In this document: piece after piece, positions 1-7,133 of the stretch | How positions within the stretch are numbered: position 1 is the stretch's first letter | Layout: each line of letters opens with the position of its first letter | Assembly: GCA_964636505.1 (NCBI GenBank) | Contig: CAZWRY010000009.1 | Location: forward strand, 1-34,906 | Origin: CAZSCF01 sp964636505 | GTDB taxonomy: Bacteria > Patescibacteriota > Minisyncoccia > Moranbacterales > UBA2206 | Reading direction: 5' to 3' | DNA length: 34,906 bases | Notes under the pieces: generated by a model | What the model was told of the DNA's origin: nothing | What the model saw: only the letters and a program-made list of their open reading frames with translations | Databases searched by the model: none | Program-made: the position numbers and the translations under genes

Positions 1-2
1 TC

Positions 3-365
3 AAGAATCATGCAGTCATCGGAAGAAAAGATTATTTACCGATGCATGAGCTTATTGCAGTTGGATGGTATGGCGCACACACTTTCAGAAAAGCCAAAGA
101 CAAATCAATCCTTTTCTATCCAAAGCCAAACAAAAGTGCGCTTCATCCAACTCAAAAACCAATAGGACTTCTTCGCAGAATTATTCTCAATAGCACGGAA
201 ATTGGGGACGTTGTTTATGACTGCTTTGGTGGCAGTGGCTCAACTATGGTGGCATGCGAGCAAACTAAAAGAAAATGTGTGATGGTCGAACTTGATCCTG
301 AATATTGCCAAACAATTATCAACCGATTTGAGAAAACTTTTGGCATTAAGGCAAAACAAATATGA
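3..365 (+). CDS. DNA methyltransferase (N6-adenine/N4-cytosine), C-terminal part
   Basis: The reading frame is open at the window edge, so the 5' part is missing. The visible protein contains HPTQKP and then DCFGGSGST, the AdoMet-binding motif I, followed by an acidic VELDPEYC strand. This order, with motif I late in the protein, fits the beta-type N6_N4_Mtase family (PF01555), whose catalytic DPPY/SPPY motif would lie upstream. The family methylates exocyclic amines of A or C in duplex DNA. The stop codon overlaps the next start (ATGA at 362-365), so it is translationally coupled to the terminase small subunit. That context suggests a phage self-methylation enzyme rather than a host restriction system. 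The target site cannot be read from the sequence. Confidence 0.85.
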   Translation, partial: KNHAVIGRKDYLPMHELIAVGWYGAHTFRKAKDKSILFYPKPNKSALHPTQKPIGLLRRIILNSTEIGDVVYDCFGGSGSTMVACEQTKRKCVMVELDPEYCQTIINRFEKTFGIKAKQI

Positions 366-766
366 AAAGCAACGACACTAAAAAACTTTTTTTGGAAAAC
401 CTCAAGAAAGTCCCAATCATCCAAGTGGCTTGCGAGAAAGCTGGAATTTCCAGGGCTACGGTTTATCGCTGGCGAGATAAGGACAAAAAGTTTCGCAAAA
501 CATTAGATGAAGCATTATCCGAAGGTGAATCATTGATAAATGACATGGGCGAATCGCAACTCATATCGCTCATGAAAGAGAAGAATTTTTCAGCTATTCG
601 ATTTTGGTTAAATCATCGTCACGATAAATTTAAAGAACGGGTTGAAATAACCACAAAATCCGAAGAACAAGAAAAGCTTTCACCTGAACAACAAAAGATT
701 GTTAAAGAAGCATTAAAACTCGCTTCATTTGGCAAGAAGAAAATGAATAATAAAAAAGTTAATTAA
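362..766 (+). CDS. Phage terminase small subunit-like HTH protein
   Basis: The 134-residue protein has an N-terminal helix-turn-helix (about residues 14-40, with ACEKAGISRATVYRWR) and then a charged helical region containing RFWLNHRHDKFKER. Such short HTH proteins directly upstream of a large terminase are typical phage small terminases, which recognise packaging sites on phage DNA and hand it to the motor. The start overlaps the methyltransferase stop, and the large subunit begins 15 bases after this gene. Function is inferred from the fold plus position; without its neighbour it could only be called an HTH protein. Confidence 0.7.
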   Translation: MKSNDTKKLFLENLKKVPIIQVACEKAGISRATVYRWRDKDKKFRKTLDEALSEGESLINDMGESQLISLMKEKNFSAIRFWLNHRHDKFKERVEITTKSEEQEKLSPEQQKIVKEALKLASFGKKKMNNKKVN

Positions 767-781
767 TCTAATTATAATCAT

Positions 782-2230
782 ATGGAAAATACAATCATGC
801 CCGCAAAAATTATAGATCAGATGATGAAAGACAAAGCTATTAGAGTAGCAATTACTCAAAAGAGTCACCTTATGTTCTTTAATTTCTATTTTGCTCACTA
901 TGTGAAATATCCAACGGCTGATTTTCAACAAGAAATTTTCGCATTAACGGAAGATGCTTCGGTAAAAAATCTTTTCATTGTTGCATTTCGTGGTTCTGCA
1001 AAATCAACAATTATTACCACCTCATACCCAATCTGGGCAATCCTCGGGGAACAACAAAAGAAATTCGTAGTTATTCTTTCTCAAACGAGAATCCAAGCTC
1101 GCCAGCATATGGTGAATATCAAAAATGAACTGGAAAATAATGAAATGCTCAAAAACGATCTCGGACCATTCAAGGAACTTTCTGACGAATGGGGTCTGGC
1201 GACACTAGTTTTTCCTAAACTGAATGCTCGCATCAGTGCCGCCTCCTCTGAACAAAGTATCCGTGGTATGCGCCATGGACAACATAGGCCAGACCTCATT
1301 ATTGGGGATGATGTGGAAGATATTAATTCAACCAGAACTCGTGAAGGTCGCGATAAAACCCATCGTTGGCTCACGGGAGAAGTAATCCCTTCTGGAGACA
1401 GGAATACTCGCTTAGTTATCGTGGGAAATCTTTTACATGAAGATTCACTTTTGATGCGAATCCAACAGGATATTGAAGAAAAGAAACTAGATGGCTTTTT
1501 TAGGTCATATCCTCTTATCAATGAAAACGCCGAAATTCTATGGAAAGGAAAATACGAGAATAACGATGCTATTGAAGAAGAAAAGAAAAAGACTGGAGAT
1601 GATATTGCTTGGCAAAGAGAATATCTGCTTCGCATTGTTCCCAATGAAGGACAGGTTATCTATCCCGAATGGATTCAGTTTTATGATAAGTTACCGAAAG
1701 ATAAAGAACCACGATACACAGGAATCGGCATTGATTTGGCAATTTCCAAAAACGACACTGCGGACTATACGGCTATCGTAACTGGAGATATTCATGGTTA
1801 TGGATCTGATATGACCATCTATATTCATCCCGACCCGATAAATTATCGAATGAACTTTCCCGAAACGATCATGCAGATAAAGACTCTCGCATGCGTTGGT
1901 AAAAAATCACCTTATTTTTACATCGAAGAAGTCGCTTATCAAAAATCACTCATTGAGCAGTTGAAATATGATGGGGTAAAAAATGTGCATGGTGTGAAAG
2001 TTCATGGACAAGACAAAAAAATGCGATTATCGATGACGGCAAATCTTATTAAATCGGGCAAAGTGATTTTCCCGAGAAAAGGTGCTGAGGCACTACTTCA
2101 GCAACTTACAGGATTTGGTGTCGAAAAGCATGATGATTTGGCGGATGCTTTTGCCAATCTTGTTTTGAAAGCTATTGAAGAAAATAAGCAAAAATGTCGA
2201 GTGTTCATGCATAAACCCGAGGGATTTTAG
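782..2230 (+). CDS. Phage terminase large subunit (packaging ATPase/nuclease)
   Basis: The 482-residue protein has the two-domain plan of TerL. The ATPase domain shows a Walker A-like FRGSAKST (residues 69-76) and Walker B LIIGDDVED (about 172-180). The RNase H-like nuclease domain starts with GIGIDLAISKNDTADYT (Asp about 318) and ends with an acidic HDDLADAF motif. The enzyme pumps and cuts phage DNA during head filling. The start at 782 has no clear ribosome-binding site; an in-frame ATG at 797 is an alternative. No portal gene follows. A recombinase comes next instead, so this may be the end of a prophage or a reduced element. Confidence 0.88.
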   Translation: MENTIMPAKIIDQMMKDKAIRVAITQKSHLMFFNFYFAHYVKYPTADFQQEIFALTEDASVKNLFIVAFRGSAKSTIITTSYPIWAILGEQQKKFVVILSQTRIQARQHMVNIKNELENNEMLKNDLGPFKELSDEWGLATLVFPKLNARISAASSEQSIRGMRHGQHRPDLIIGDDVEDINSTRTREGRDKTHRWLTGEVIPSGDRNTRLVIVGNLLHEDSLLMRIQQDIEEKKLDGFFRSYPLINENAEILWKGKYENNDAIEEEKKKTGDDIAWQREYLLRIVPNEGQVIYPEWIQFYDKLPKDKEPRYTGIGIDLAISKNDTADYTAIVTGDIHGYGSDMTIYIHPDPINYRMNFPETIMQIKTLACVGKKSPYFYIEEVAYQKSLIEQLKYDGVKNVHGVKVHGQDKKMRLSMTANLIKSGKVIFPRKGAEALLQQLTGFGVEKHDDLADAFANLVLKAIEENKQKCRVFMHKPEGF

Positions 2231-2296
2231 AGGATTTTCAGAGGTCTGGACTTTATTTGGGTATTGCGTCATTCATTGGGTAAACCAATAAATCAT

Positions 2297-3663
2297 ATGG
2301 ATAACGCAACCGTAGAACAAAAAATAGGGCTTTCCAAGGGTTTTAAAGGCCAGCAAGAGGCAGAACCGACTAAGGTCAAATATTGCCTGTATGCGAGAAA
2401 ATCAACCGAATCCGAAGAACGACAAGTGCTTTCAATCGATTCCCAAGTCAAGGAAATGCTCCAAATCGCCGAGCGTGAGAATTTGGAGATTGTGGAAATA
2501 AGACGCGAGAGCCATTCAGCCAAAGACTCAGCACAACGCCCAGTTTTCAATGAACTGATAGAAGATGTTCGGAGAGGAAAATTTAATGGAATCCTAACTT
2601 GGGCACCAGATCGCCTGAGTAGAAATGCTGGAGATCTCGGAACACTGGTTGATTTAATGGATCAGAAACTTCTGATGGAAATCAGAACTTATGGTCAACA
2701 ATTCAAAAATTCTCCCAATGAAAAATTCTTGCTGATGATTTTATGCTCGCAGGCAAAACTAGAAAATGATAATCGAGGCATCAATGTGAAGCGAGGACTG
2801 AGGGCAAGATGTGAAATGGGTATCTGGCCAACATGCACACCGACAGGATATCTCAATGAAAGATTATCCGAAAGAAATTGCCGAGTAGTCATTGATCCAA
2901 TTCGCGGACCGATAATCAAAAAGATGTTTGAAAAAGTTGGTTATGATCATTGGAGTGGAAGANNNNNNNNNNGCTCAGGTTTGAATTGAATTTCAAAGGA
3001 AAGAGTAATAAAAATCTTTCGCTAAGTAACATTTATCGACTTCTTCAAAATTCTTTCTACTATGGACCGTTTGAATATCCTAAGGATAGTGGAAATTGGT
3101 ATCAAGGAAATCATGAACCACTTATCTCCAAGGAATTATTCGAGCTTACCCAAGAACAACTCAAACGAGATCGAATCGTTAGGGAAGGTCGCGAGTTTGC
3201 CTTCACTAAACTACTGACTTGCGGACACTGCGGTTCAGGAATTACCGCCACGGAAAAATACAAGCAGTTAAAAAATGGCGGCTTAAACAAACATATCTAT
3301 TATGGTTGCACCAAATCGAGAGACCTACACTGCAAAGCTGGATATGCCAAAGAAATAGATTTGATAAATGATCTGGTGAAAATCGTAGATGAACTGGAAA
3401 TTGATGAAATTGGATTAAAGAAACAATTTGAAGAAGAAATTCAAAGATACAACCAATTTCAAAAAACAGTATTGATGATGCAAGGAAAAGAACAAGAAGC
3501 GAATCTCCAAGAAAATTTTGACATCAGAACTTATGCCAAATATGTTCTAAGGGAAGGAAAAATTGATGAAAAGCGAGAGTTATTAGCGGGACTAAAAAGT
3601 AGATTGATTTTTATTAATAAAAAGCTAATTCTAGCCAAAAAAGATGAGACCACCATAAAATAA
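2297..3663 (+). CDS. Large serine recombinase (resolvase/integrase), interrupted by an assembly gap
   Basis: The N-terminal resolvase domain begins with YCLYARKSTESEERQ, where the Ser of ARKS is the expected nucleophile (residue 36 from this ATG). It continues with WAPDRLSRN. After the gap at 2963-2972 come the Recombinase domain tail (SNIYRLLQNSFYYGPFEY), a zinc ribbon (CGHCG, then YYGC and HC) and a C-terminal coiled coil. The two halves sit in different nominal frames because ten N is a placeholder. The missing stretch looks like only a handful of residues, so the gene is probably intact. Large serine recombinases integrate or excise phages and mobile elements. A TTG at 2264 would add 11 residues. 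Confidence 0.85.
2963..2972. other. Assembly gap (10 N) inside the recombinase gene
   Basis: There are ten ambiguous bases. The reading frame changes across them while the protein family continues, so the true gap length is not ten. Confidence 0.97.
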
Positions 3664-3724
3664 CCGAAGTATTGATAAAGTTCCTTTAAAATGTAATAAT
3701 GAAGTTACAATTTAATTGCCTAAC

Positions 3725-3873
3725 CCTCAAGAGAAATCCTGAGGTATGGCATAAAATACCGACTAAAGTATATCAAGCTCTCCATCCAGAGCACTTTAGT
3801 CGGTCGTGCGTCGAAAGGCGTGCGGGTGCCGCAAGGCATCGCTGGTGGGGAGCTTTATGTTATCCCAACCAGC
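3725..3873 (+). ncRNA. Candidate structured RNA or recombination site: chain of abutting hairpins
   Basis: Five hairpins can be drawn by hand. The first is 3725-3744 (CCTCA/TGAGG). The second is 3758-3804 (12-bp arms ACCGACTAAAGT/ACTTTAGTCGGT plus an inner GCTCT/AGAGC stem). The third is 3805-3824 (8 bp with G-U pairs and a GAAA loop). The fourth is 3825-3840 (6 bp, GCAA loop). The fifth is 3841-3873 (GCTGGT/ACCAGC plus GGG/CCC). The last four follow each other with no unpaired base between. The stretch is clearly GC-richer than its AT-rich surroundings, which is typical of structured RNA in such genomes. Position after a serine recombinase allows the alternative that 3758-3804 is an attachment site. 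The strand is assumed from the flanking genes, and no known RNA family is recognised. Confidence 0.45.
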
Positions 3874-3894
3874 TTAATTCGTTAACAATTAAGT

Positions 3895-4677
3895 ATGGAA
3901 AACCGACTAAACCCTGCTGGCGAGGGAGAGAGCCAGAAAAAAGAATGGTACAAAAAATGGTGGGGCATCATAATTGCATTAGTAATTTGGCCACTATTTG
4001 CTATATGGTATATATCTCAAAAAACAAAATGGAATAATGCCGCAAAAGGGTTTGCGATTATTGGAGTGATTATTCTAGCTGTGCTTATTTATGGAGGTGA
4101 TAAGTCAGAAAATAAACCAGAGCAAAACAAAGTAGCAGTATCTGAAAATAAGCAGCCTCAGCAACCTACAGAAGAAAAAGTATCAACTCAAGAAAATAAA
4201 ACTGAATCGCCTCAAGTTAATATTGCTGAAAATAATCAACCAGCACAGACTGCAAAACAACTGGAAATAAAAATTCCAAAATATGAAATAGTTCACGAGG
4301 TTTCAGGAAAAAGATACGACGGAGGAAAAATTTATTACATACTTATCGATCCTGTAAAACTAAGTGACGCCTCATTTAAGGATGATATTAAAGTTATCAT
4401 TAATAATATAGTAAAAGAAAAAGGAACAAAAATATCTGTGAATATTTATGATAAGAAAGCAGCATTGGAGAGTTCTTATGATGAAGCATCTTACCAAAAA
4501 ATACCTACTCAGAAAGAAAATGTGGAAGATGAGATTCACAATGTTGCAATATTCTCTGGTGAGCTAAAAACTAACATATACCCAAATACATTAAGTTTTT
4601 TTCCAGCCACATTTACGGACAATAAAACCGTAGGCAAATATGTAGAAACAATCGAATTCAATCCTTCCCAGAGTTAA
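3895..4677 (+). CDS. Membrane-anchored protein of unknown function
   Basis: The 260-residue protein starts with a charged segment, then has two adjacent hydrophobic helices (IIIALVIWPLFAIWYI around residue 25 and GFAIIGVIILAVLIYG around 52). A Q/N/E/P-rich linker covers about 70-125, and a soluble alpha/beta domain with KRYDGGKIYYILIDP follows. The short W-rich first helix resembles small bacterial membrane modules, but I do not recognise the C-terminal domain. The likely topology is helix hairpin, linker, external domain. It lies between the structured region and a strong bidirectional terminator. It may be cargo of the mobile element or the first host gene. Confidence 0.7.
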   Translation: MENRLNPAGEGESQKKEWYKKWWGIIIALVIWPLFAIWYISQKTKWNNAAKGFAIIGVIILAVLIYGGDKSENKPEQNKVAVSENKQPQQPTEEKVSTQENKTESPQVNIAENNQPAQTAKQLEIKIPKYEIVHEVSGKRYDGGKIYYILIDPVKLSDASFKDDIKVIINNIVKEKGTKISVNIYDKKAALESSYDEASYQKIPTQKENVEDEIHNVAIFSGELKTNIYPNTLSFFPATFTDNKTVGKYVETIEFNPSQS

Positions 4678-4690
4678 AAAATATTTAGAT

Positions 4691-4727
4691 AACTTAAAAA
4701 CCGTCAAAAAATGACGGTTTTTAAGTT
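4691..4727. terminator. Bidirectional terminator
   Basis: A perfect 16-bp stem (arms 4691-4706 and 4712-4727) has a 5-base A loop, a CCGTCA/TGACGG core, and A and T runs at its ends. It closes the gene ending at 4677 and also lies downstream of the minus-strand tRNA-Ser. Confidence 0.85.
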
Positions 4728-4774
4728 GCTCGTTTTGCGGAGACCTTGGGTCTCTCTACCTCTTGAGCTTTGTG

Positions 4775-4861
4775 CGGAGAGTGGAGGATTCGAACCTCCG
4801 AGACCCTTTCAGGCCTAACGGTTTTCAAGACCGCCGCGTTCGACCACTCTGCCAACTCTCC
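4775..4861 (-). tRNA. tRNA-Ser (UGA)
   Basis: Read on the minus strand, the acceptor arms are 4861-4855 (GGAGAGT) and 4782-4776 (ACTCTCC). The anticodon loop CTTGAAA gives UGA, there is a long variable arm as in class II tRNAs, and the T-loop is TTCGAAT. CCA is not encoded (the end reads G then CAC). A TATAAT lies about 20 bp upstream on the minus strand, consistent with its own promoter. Confidence 0.95.
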
Positions 4862-4981
4862 ATTTTTTGGTCGTTTAACAATTATATTAACCATACCAGC
4901 TCCCTTTAATTTTGTAAATTCCTTGTTTCTTAAAAATAATTATTATGTTAAAATTAATTAAATAAATAATAAACAAAAATA

Positions 4982-5560
4982 ATGTATATAGAAAATTTTA
5001 GAACCAGGCAAGAAAATAGAAAAGTGGAACCGACCGAAGCGGATTCTAATCAAGGAAAAGAGCAAATGGAAAACGAAGAAATGTCAGGCAGATTGTCGGA
5101 TAATGTTTTGTATCGTTGGCAGGCGCCTGAATATGAAAGTTATAGCCGGGACAAGAAATGGTATGCTGTTATGACGCTGGGGCTTCTGGCCATTGTTACC
5201 TATGCTTTTTTTACCAACAGTCCGCTAATGGCGATAACATTTATTTTAATCGGAATAATTGAATACATCTATATCAGTCGTGAGCCCAAAATTCTAGATT
5301 TCTACATAACTCCAAAAGGGATTGTGGTTGGCAACGAAATTTATGAATTTGAACAAATGAAATCTTTTTGGATTTTTTATGATCCGGAAACAATCAAATC
5401 TCTCAGCCTCAGGATAAAAAGCGGTGTCGTGCCTTTTTTGCAAATTCCGTTAAACAATGCCGATCCGAATGAAATTCATCAAATTCTTATCCAATATCTT
5501 CCGGAAATTGAACAAGAATATCGGCTTCGCGACTCAATCAGCCGAATGTTGCGTTTGTGA
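4982..5560 (+). CDS. Conserved membrane protein, two helices plus PH-like domain
   Basis: The 192-residue protein has a charged N-terminus of about 55 residues, then two transmembrane helices (WYAVMTLGLLAIVTYAFFT and PLMAITFILIGIIEYIYIS). A compact strand-rich domain with LDFYITPKGIVVGNEIYEF follows, and an amphipathic C-terminal helix. This layout resembles bacterial PH-like (YcxB/YdbT-type) membrane proteins and is common among uncharacterised Patescibacteria proteins. No catalytic residues are visible. A rho-independent terminator follows at 5573-5600. The start is the first ATG; in-frame alternatives at Met29 or Met34 would shorten the charged tail. Confidence 0.75.
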   Translation: MYIENFRTRQENRKVEPTEADSNQGKEQMENEEMSGRLSDNVLYRWQAPEYESYSRDKKWYAVMTLGLLAIVTYAFFTNSPLMAITFILIGIIEYIYISREPKILDFYITPKGIVVGNEIYEFEQMKSFWIFYDPETIKSLSLRIKSGVVPFLQIPLNNADPNEIHQILIQYLPEIEQEYRLRDSISRMLRL

Positions 5561-5572
5561 TTTGTTGGGAAT

Positions 5573-5600
5573 AAAAACTCCCCCGGAGGGGAGTTTTTTT
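5573..5600. terminator. Bidirectional rho-independent terminator
   Basis: An 11-bp stem AAAAACTCCCC/GGGGAGTTTTT has a CGGA loop and a T run. It lies between convergent genes ending at 5560 and 5623, so it serves both. Confidence 0.9.
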
Positions 5601-5622
5601 GTTTTCATTTCAGGAGTTTGAT

Positions 5623-5847
5623 TTAGTATCTGTTGTTTCCACCAAAACCGCTTCTTCTTGGACCTCTGTCTCGCATTCTTTTTTTGTTGCATTCATAACA
5701 ATAAAGTTTGCCAAAAGTACCGTCTTCTTTTTTGGTAGGTTCAAAAGGAAGTTGATTGATTGCAGCGCCGCATTCTGAACAGGTAATGCCCAAAGAAGTG
5801 ATGTCAAACATCTGCCTTTGAGGGCGATTATTATCTTGATAAGCCAT
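5623..5847 (-). CDS. Small CxxC-x(n)-CxxC zinc-ribbon protein with RG-rich tail
   Basis: The 74-residue protein carries CSEC and CYEC knuckles about 22 residues apart, the pattern of a small treble-clef or zinc ribbon. It ends in a basic Arg/Gly tail (RGPRRSGFGGNNRY) typical of nucleic-acid binding. This matches the family of short CxxC-x17-CxxC proteins frequent in candidate phyla. The chosen ATG at 5847 is preceded by a GAGGTG Shine-Dalgarno about 13 bases upstream; an upstream in-frame ATG at 5889 falls inside a palindrome and is less likely. It probably binds RNA or ribosomes, but this is inferred from composition only. Confidence 0.78.
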   Translation of the reverse strand: MAYQDNNRPQRQMFDITSLGITCSECGAAINQLPFEPTKKEDGTFGKLYCYECNKKRMRDRGPRRSGFGGNNRY

Positions 5848-5874
5848 TTGAGTATTAGTCACCTCTCTTTCTAG

Positions 5875-5898
5875 TTCTACTGCTTGCAAGCAGTAGAA
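5875..5898. promoter_or_regulatory. 24-bp perfect palindrome upstream of the zinc-ribbon gene
   Basis: TTCTACTGCTTG is followed immediately by its exact reverse complement. It lies in the leader of the minus-strand gene starting at 5847, with the Shine-Dalgarno between them. It could be an operator for a dimeric repressor or a 5' UTR hairpin. Confidence 0.6.
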
Positions 5899-6125
5899 TT
5901 TTATCGGGTGACTTACTCTTTAGCTCATCTATATATAGAATATTTAGACTACTAGTTGAAATATTCACCGTGGAATGATTCTAACATGGATTAAAGGGGC
6001 TTGTAAAGGATGAGGATATTTGCTAGGCTTATTCGGTAGAGATAAATATTAAAAGCGTATTTTTGTTCTGTAAAATGAATAGCCAAAAACAAGTATTGTT
6101 TTTTAACTTTATAAATAAAATAATT
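5899..6125. other. Intergenic stretch without recognised gene
   Basis: About 230 bases lie between the divergently placed zinc-ribbon gene and tRNA-Ser(GCU). They should contain both promoters, but I could not find a convincing -35/-10 pair, and I see no open frame of note. Confidence 0.5.
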
Positions 6126-6215
6126 GGAAGCGTGGCTGAGTGGCTTAAAGCAGCACACTGCTAATGTGTTGACTCAGAAATGGGTCCGGAGGTTCGAATC
6201 CTCCCGCTTCCGCCA
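6126..6215 (+). tRNA. tRNA-Ser (GCU), CCA encoded
   Basis: Acceptor GGAAGCG pairs with CGCTTCC. The anticodon loop CTGCTAA gives GCU. There is a long class II variable arm, T-arm GGAGG-TTCGAAT-CCTCC, discriminator G and encoded CCA at 6213-6215. The tspO start codon follows five bases later. Confidence 0.95.
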
Positions 6216-6220
6216 GAAAT

Positions 6221-6625
6221 ATGAACAATGCTTATAATTGGTATTCAACCTTAATCAAGCCATTTTGGTCGCCACCGAGTTGGATATTCGGCCCGGTGTG
6301 GACTTTTCTGTATGTCATTATCGCCGCAACCTTCGGTGTGGTTTTCTATAAGGCTTTTACCAAAAAAATACCTTGGTCGGTTGCTTTGCCGTTTGCGTTA
6401 AATTTGGTTTTCAATTTGGTTTTTACTCCGCTTCAATTCGGACTGCAGAATAACTATCTTGCGGCTGCGGATATCTTGTTGGTCCTAGGAACGTTGATTT
6501 GGTCCCTTATCTCCATTTGGCCGCATGCCCGCTGGGTTGCTTATGCCAATATCCCTTATTTTCTCTGGGTTTCTTTCGCCACTGTTTTGCAATTAACAAT
6601 AACTTATCTGAACTTTGGTAAATAA
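6221..6625 (+). CDS. tspO: TspO/MBR family membrane protein
   Basis: The 134-residue protein has five hydrophobic helices and the family signature near the N-terminus (WYSTLIKPFWSPPSWIFGPVW), plus conserved aromatics in the later helices (WPHARWVAYANIPYFLWVSFA). TspO proteins bind tetrapyrroles and other hydrophobic ligands in the cytoplasmic membrane and take part in stress responses; the physiological role in reduced genomes is unknown. The length is slightly below the usual 155-160. The start lies only 5 bases after the CCA of tRNA-Ser, leaving no room for a promoter or Shine-Dalgarno. It must therefore be expressed from the tRNA transcript or as an effectively leaderless mRNA after tRNA 3' processing. 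Confidence 0.92.
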   Translation: MNNAYNWYSTLIKPFWSPPSWIFGPVWTFLYVIIAATFGVVFYKAFTKKIPWSVALPFALNLVFNLVFTPLQFGLQNNYLAAADILLVLGTLIWSLISIWPHARWVAYANIPYFLWVSFATVLQLTITYLNFGK

Positions 6626-6641
6626 ATTCAAATAATCATTT

Positions 6642-6992
6642 ATGCGAGTTTGGGATATTCAACCAAAATATTTGTGTCGGAAGCACTTTTTGGCGGAACA
6701 TCGAGAATTACACGGACTCTGGAACATTCTGACAAAACACCATTGCCAAGGCGGCTATTCGCGTCATCCGGAAACTTTACGCTGGGTCGGGAAAACTAAG
6801 GCACTTTTTCTGAGACATGAGCGGCTGGTGCAAGAATTTATGCGACGCGGCTATCGACATCATTCTCCGTTGGATAAAAAATCAGCCGTCGGGGCAAGTA
6901 AACAGAAAATTTTCATAAACACCATCAAGGAACAGAAAGAAATCCTAAGAAAAAAAGATTGCAGATGTTTTTTAAAAATTTCTGAAAAATAA
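6642..6992 (+). CDS. Pyrimidine-dimer DNA glycosylase (T4 endonuclease V type)
   Basis: The 116-residue protein matches the Pyr_excise family (PF03013, T4 DenV). It starts MRVWDIQPKYLCRKHFLAEH and has REL at the position of the T4 catalytic Glu23. GGYSRHPETLRWVG and a helix with RHERLVQEFMRRGYRHHSPL follow. The T4 enzyme cuts the glycosylic bond of UV-made cyclobutane dimers and nicks the abasic site. The second residue is Arg rather than the T4 Thr2 nucleophile, as in many cellular members with an MR(L/V)W start, so I infer a related but not proven activity. It follows tspO by 16 bases and is followed by a terminator. Confidence 0.75.
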   Translation: MRVWDIQPKYLCRKHFLAEHRELHGLWNILTKHHCQGGYSRHPETLRWVGKTKALFLRHERLVQEFMRRGYRHHSPLDKKSAVGASKQKIFINTIKEQKEILRKKDCRCFLKISEK

Positions 6993-7050
6993 ATTTTAGG
7001 GCGAAATAATTTTTTTGAAATTTTTAAAGGCTTAATAAAAAACGTAATAA

Positions 7051-7076
7051 AAAAACCGATTTTCCTCGGTTTTTAT
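7051..7076 (+). terminator. Rho-independent terminator
   Basis: AAAAACCGA/TCGGTTTTT stem with a 6-base loop and T run, 58 bases after the glycosylase gene. Confidence 0.85.
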
Positions 7077-7084
7077 TTTCGGTT

Positions 7085-7126
7085 AAAAAACGGGGATTCG
7101 GTGTTTTGCTATTTTCCGATTCCCCG
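7085..7126 (-). terminator. Terminator of the minus-strand hypothetical gene
   Basis: Arms CGGGGATTCGG (7091-7101) and CCGATTCCCCG (7116-7126) pair with one mismatch. On the minus strand the hairpin is followed by six T. It begins 8 bases after the stop codon of the gene ending at 7134. Confidence 0.8.
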
Positions 7127-7133
7127 GTGGACA

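Noticed and set aside
3700..3890. Integron attC site
   Set aside because: A GCCTAAC word occurs at 3719 and the region is palindromic, but no complementary GTTRRRY partner is found at the other end and no tyrosine integron integrase is present.
3699..4037. Short protein frame over the structured region
   Set aside because: It runs through the hairpins and out of frame into the membrane protein gene, with no recognisable protein features.
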